Assembly (NCBI GenBank): GCA_027064785.1
Contig: JAMOPE010000134.1
Span: 1-15,858 of the forward strand
Source of the DNA: Geobacteraceae bacterium
Lineage (GTDB): Bacteria > Desulfobacterota > Desulfuromonadia > Desulfuromonadales > Geopsychrobacteraceae
DNA length: 15,858 nt
Direction of reading: 5' to 3'
The notes under the pieces are model-generated. The model saw only the letters and a program-made list of their open reading frames with translations, was not told the DNA's origin and ran no database searches. Shown in pieces: positions 14,720 to 15,858 of this stretch. Both the position numbers and the translations under genes were made by a program. Positions within the stretch are counted from its first letter, which is position 1, and the number at the start of each line of letters is the position of its first letter.

Positions 14720-14888
14720 CGGAGAGATGCCGAGGGGGAGGGTTGGAGAGAAAACCGCGATTTTGAATCTTTGTTTGTTTGTCCGCTCAGAGGTAGACGC
14801 TTCTGGGGGTGATCCAAGACACACCAGGAGAACTGAGCCAAGAAAATGGTTTCGATTTCTCTGCCTCTCTGCGCCTCTCCGTTAAATT
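14717..14888. repeat. Inverted-repeat element, copy C, between the two TA modules
   Basis: The left end is TAACGGAGAG at 14717, shared with the toxin stop codon. The right arm ends in CTCTGCGCCTCTCCGTTAAA near 14886. AACGGAGAG (14718-14726) pairs with CTCTCCGTT (14875-14883). Bases 14856-14888 are identical over 33 bp to 15642-15674 in copy D. The centre contains TCAGAG...CTTCTGGGGGTG, also found in similar form just outside copy D. The element fills the gap between convergent toxin genes, where a hairpin could end transcription from both sides. No gene is seen in 14720-14945. Confidence 0.8.
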
Positions 14889-14945
14889 CTTTGATTGTGG
14901 TTTTTAAAAATTGGTTTGAGTTCTGAGGGGGAGTGGCTGGAATGA

Positions 14946-15203
14946 TCATTCCCCGTAGTGAGTACGGGTACGATGGATGCAAACAGTTTTAGTCTCTTCA
15001 TCGATAGAGTAGATGATTCGATCCTGATAATTTAATCGCACGGAATAAAATCCATTGAGATCACCGACCAGCTTTTTTCCATCGTATGGGGTTTTTGAGA
15101 TTTTGTTGAGGAGAATGTCTTTAAGTTTAGCTTTGAGCTGTGGTGTGAGCTTTGAGACGTCTTTAGCAGCTTTTTTTGTCAGAATCAGGGTGTTGGAGTT
15201 CAT
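14946..15203 (-). CDS. RelE/ParE-superfamily toxin, Txe/YoeB-like
   Basis: An 85-residue putative mRNA interferase. It has ILTKKAAKDVSKLTPQLKAKL, KISKTPYDGKKLVGDLNGFYSVRLNYQDRIIYSI and the ending TVCIHRTRTHYGE. The late Arg, the His and the H-Y pair are like those of Txe/YoeB toxins, though I cannot separate this from other RelE groups. Its ATG (15201-15203) overlaps the stop of the Phd/YefM antitoxin as ATGA, so translation is coupled. The sequence has no evident relation to the RelE-type toxin 230 bp away, so this is a second, independent module rather than a duplication. Confidence 0.85.
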   Translation of the reverse strand: MNSNTLILTKKAAKDVSKLTPQLKAKLKDILLNKISKTPYDGKKLVGDLNGFYSVRLNYQDRIIYSIDEETKTVCIHRTRTHYGE

Positions 15204-15460
15204 TCATCCGATCCAAAAACATCGTCAAATGAAACTGTTTCTCCGTTTTCCTGCTGCTTGATTGATTCCTGTAACCCCTCCCGAAACCCCGGAACTGACA
15301 AAAGCTGCAGTGTTTCGAGCATACTTTCATAGTCTTCCTCTGCAAGCATCACAACGTTTCCCTGCCGGTGCTGGACACGGTAAATATCATGTGTGTTTCT
15401 GGTTTTTTTTATGATTTCAAAAAACTCTCGGCGGGCATCTGTGGCTGTTAGTGTCGGCAT
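15200..15460 (-). CDS. Phd/YefM-family antitoxin
   Basis: An 86-residue antitoxin. The N-terminal Phd/YefM DNA-binding fold shows TLTATDARREFFEIIKKT, IYRVQHRQGNVVMLAEEDYESMLETLQLLS; the tail FREGLQESIKQQENGETVSF...FGSDE is the acidic toxin-binding part. AAGGAG lies 6 bases before ATG 15460. It precedes and overlaps the toxin gene, as usual. The operator upstream contains TGTACA, the core known for YefM-YoeB operators in E. coli, which supports the family call. Confidence 0.87.
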   Translation of the reverse strand: MPTLTATDARREFFEIIKKTRNTHDIYRVQHRQGNVVMLAEEDYESMLETLQLLSVPGFREGLQESIKQQENGETVSFDDVFGSDE

Positions 15461-15473
15461 GAGAATCTCCTTT

Positions 15474-15524
15474 TAAGATGTACTGATATATGTACATCTT
15501 AGGGCGTGGTGTGCCGGAAGTCAA
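15474..15524 (-). promoter_or_regulatory. Promoter and palindromic operator of the Phd/YefM module
   Basis: Minus strand: TTGACT (15519-15524), 17 bp, TAAGAT (15496-15501). The -10 box lies within a perfect 10-bp inverted repeat, TAAGATGTAC (15474-15483) and GTACATCTTA (15492-15501), with an 8-base centre. TGTACA occurs at 15491-15496 and TGTACT at 15479-15484. Antitoxin or complex binding here would block RNA polymerase. Confidence 0.75.
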
Positions 15525-15543
15525 GAATTCTAAGTTGTATCAT

Positions 15544-15685
15544 GAAAACCTTTTTTAACGGAGAGGCGCAGAGATGGAGAGTTCAGAGGAAAGCTGAAGC
15601 ACTTAATTTATGGTTTTAAAACCAAAAAAGAGGGTTTTGATTTTCTCTGCCTCTCTGCGCCTCTCCGTTAAATTTTGATTGTGTT
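15544..15685. repeat. Inverted-repeat element, copy D (best preserved)
   Basis: A 21-bp perfect inverted repeat: 15554-15574 (TTTAACGGAGAGGCGCAGAG plus A) and 15652-15672. The right arm continues inward as CTGCCTCTCTGCGCC and TTGATTTTCTC, and outward as TTTTGATTGTG. The left flank, GAAAACC with a T-run, matches copy B. The centre (about 77 bp) has no coding potential. It lies between the Phd promoter and the terminator of the next gene. Confidence 0.85.
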
Positions 15686-15768
15686 TTTCTTGGTGTCTTG
15701 GAGCCTCTCTTCAGAGCGCCTACTTCTGGTGGTGGCTATCTTTATGTTTAAGATTTCCTCAGCCCAAT

Positions 15769-15798
15769 AAAAAAAGCCCGGCTGTTGCCAGCCGGGCT
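15769..15798 (-). terminator. Intrinsic terminator of the outer-membrane protein at the right edge
   Basis: AGCCCGGCTG (15775-15784) and CAGCCGGGCT (15789-15798) make a perfect 10-bp stem with a 4-base loop. On the minus strand seven T residues follow. It lies about 30 bp past the stop at 15829. Confidence 0.92.
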
Positions 15799-15828
15799 AA
15801 AGAAACATTTTAAAAATTTACCTGAAAC

Positions 15829-15858
15829 TTAGAAGTTCCAACCGAGTCCTACATAACC
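15829..15858 (-). CDS. C-terminal end of a probable outer-membrane beta-barrel protein (5' part outside window)
   Basis: Only nine codons and the TAA stop (15829-15831) are inside the window. They read GYVGLGWNF. The alternating pattern and terminal Phe are those of the last strand of an outer-membrane barrel. A strong terminator 30 bp downstream on the same strand supports a real gene end here. The family cannot be named from so little. Confidence 0.55.
   Translation of the reverse strand, partial: GYVGLGWNF

Noticed and set aside
14716-14982. An 88-codon minus-strand open frame through repeat copy C
   Set aside because: It consists almost wholly of the repeat arms translated (Leu/Arg/Ser-rich) and overlaps the end of the Txe-like toxin gene.
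14714-15672. Integron-like cassette array: element ends resemble RYYYAAC...GTTRRRY (ATCTAAC...GTTAAAT in copy C) and the cargo is toxin-antitoxin genes
   Set aside because: The arms are nearly perfect symmetric repeats rather than attC-type imperfect stems with unpaired bases; copies A and D break the R position; the two modules face opposite ways; copy A stands alone behind uvrC; and no integrase is in view. A genome search for a tyrosine integron integrase would settle it.
14062-15685. CRISPR array
   Set aside because: The copies differ in length and content and are 500-900 bp apart with genes between them; there is no regular repeat-spacer pattern and no cas gene.

Overview
The window reads as chromosomal DNA from an anaerobic, respiratory Deltaproteobacterium of the Desulfuromonadales type (Desulfuromonas/Geobacter/Pelobacter relatives). 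The basis is gene content: multihaem and monohaem c-type cytochromes beside a DUF3373-like outer-membrane protein, a YedF-type selenium-linked protein, a methyl-accepting chemotaxis protein with a Cache sensor, and many short dispersed repeats. This placement is an inference; the window has no rRNA or other phylogenetic marker.

Layout. (1) 1-4535: the 3' end of proC (+) followed by a LysE-type exporter (+); then, convergent, an AI-2E-family permease and a cyclic-nucleotide-binding-domain protein as an overlapping pair (-); then a full uvrC (+). (2) 4536-9913, all minus strand: yedF-like, malQ and a lipoprotein with two OB-like domains in one run, then a chemotaxis receptor as a separate unit with its own promoter and terminator. 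(3) 10019-14024, plus strand: a 346-bp control region, a monohaem cytochrome, a predicted outer-membrane beta-barrel and an eight-haem cytochrome of the octahaem tetrathionate reductase (OTR) family. Each intergenic gap carries a stem-loop and the unit closes with a strong intrinsic terminator. (4) 14025-15828: an accessory strip with two unrelated type II toxin-antitoxin modules in opposite orientations, embedded among copies of an inverted-repeat element. (5) 15829-15858: the last codons of a minus-strand outer-membrane protein.

The most informative parts are two. The cytochrome/porin/OTR unit looks like a periplasm-plus-outer-membrane respiratory module; the octahaem protein keeps the spacing of the OTR active-site Asn, Cys and Lys as I recall them. 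The repeat family has ends reading TTTAACGGAGAGG...CCTCTCCGTTAAA, with one 21-bp perfect inverted repeat and a 33-bp stretch identical between two copies. It occurs four times, three of them around the toxin-antitoxin genes, and in two cases the element's TAA is the stop codon of the preceding gene (uvrC and the first RelE-type toxin).

Most other genes are ordinary housekeeping genes. Everything was read by eye; no similarity search or folding program was run, and family assignments rest on recognised motifs.
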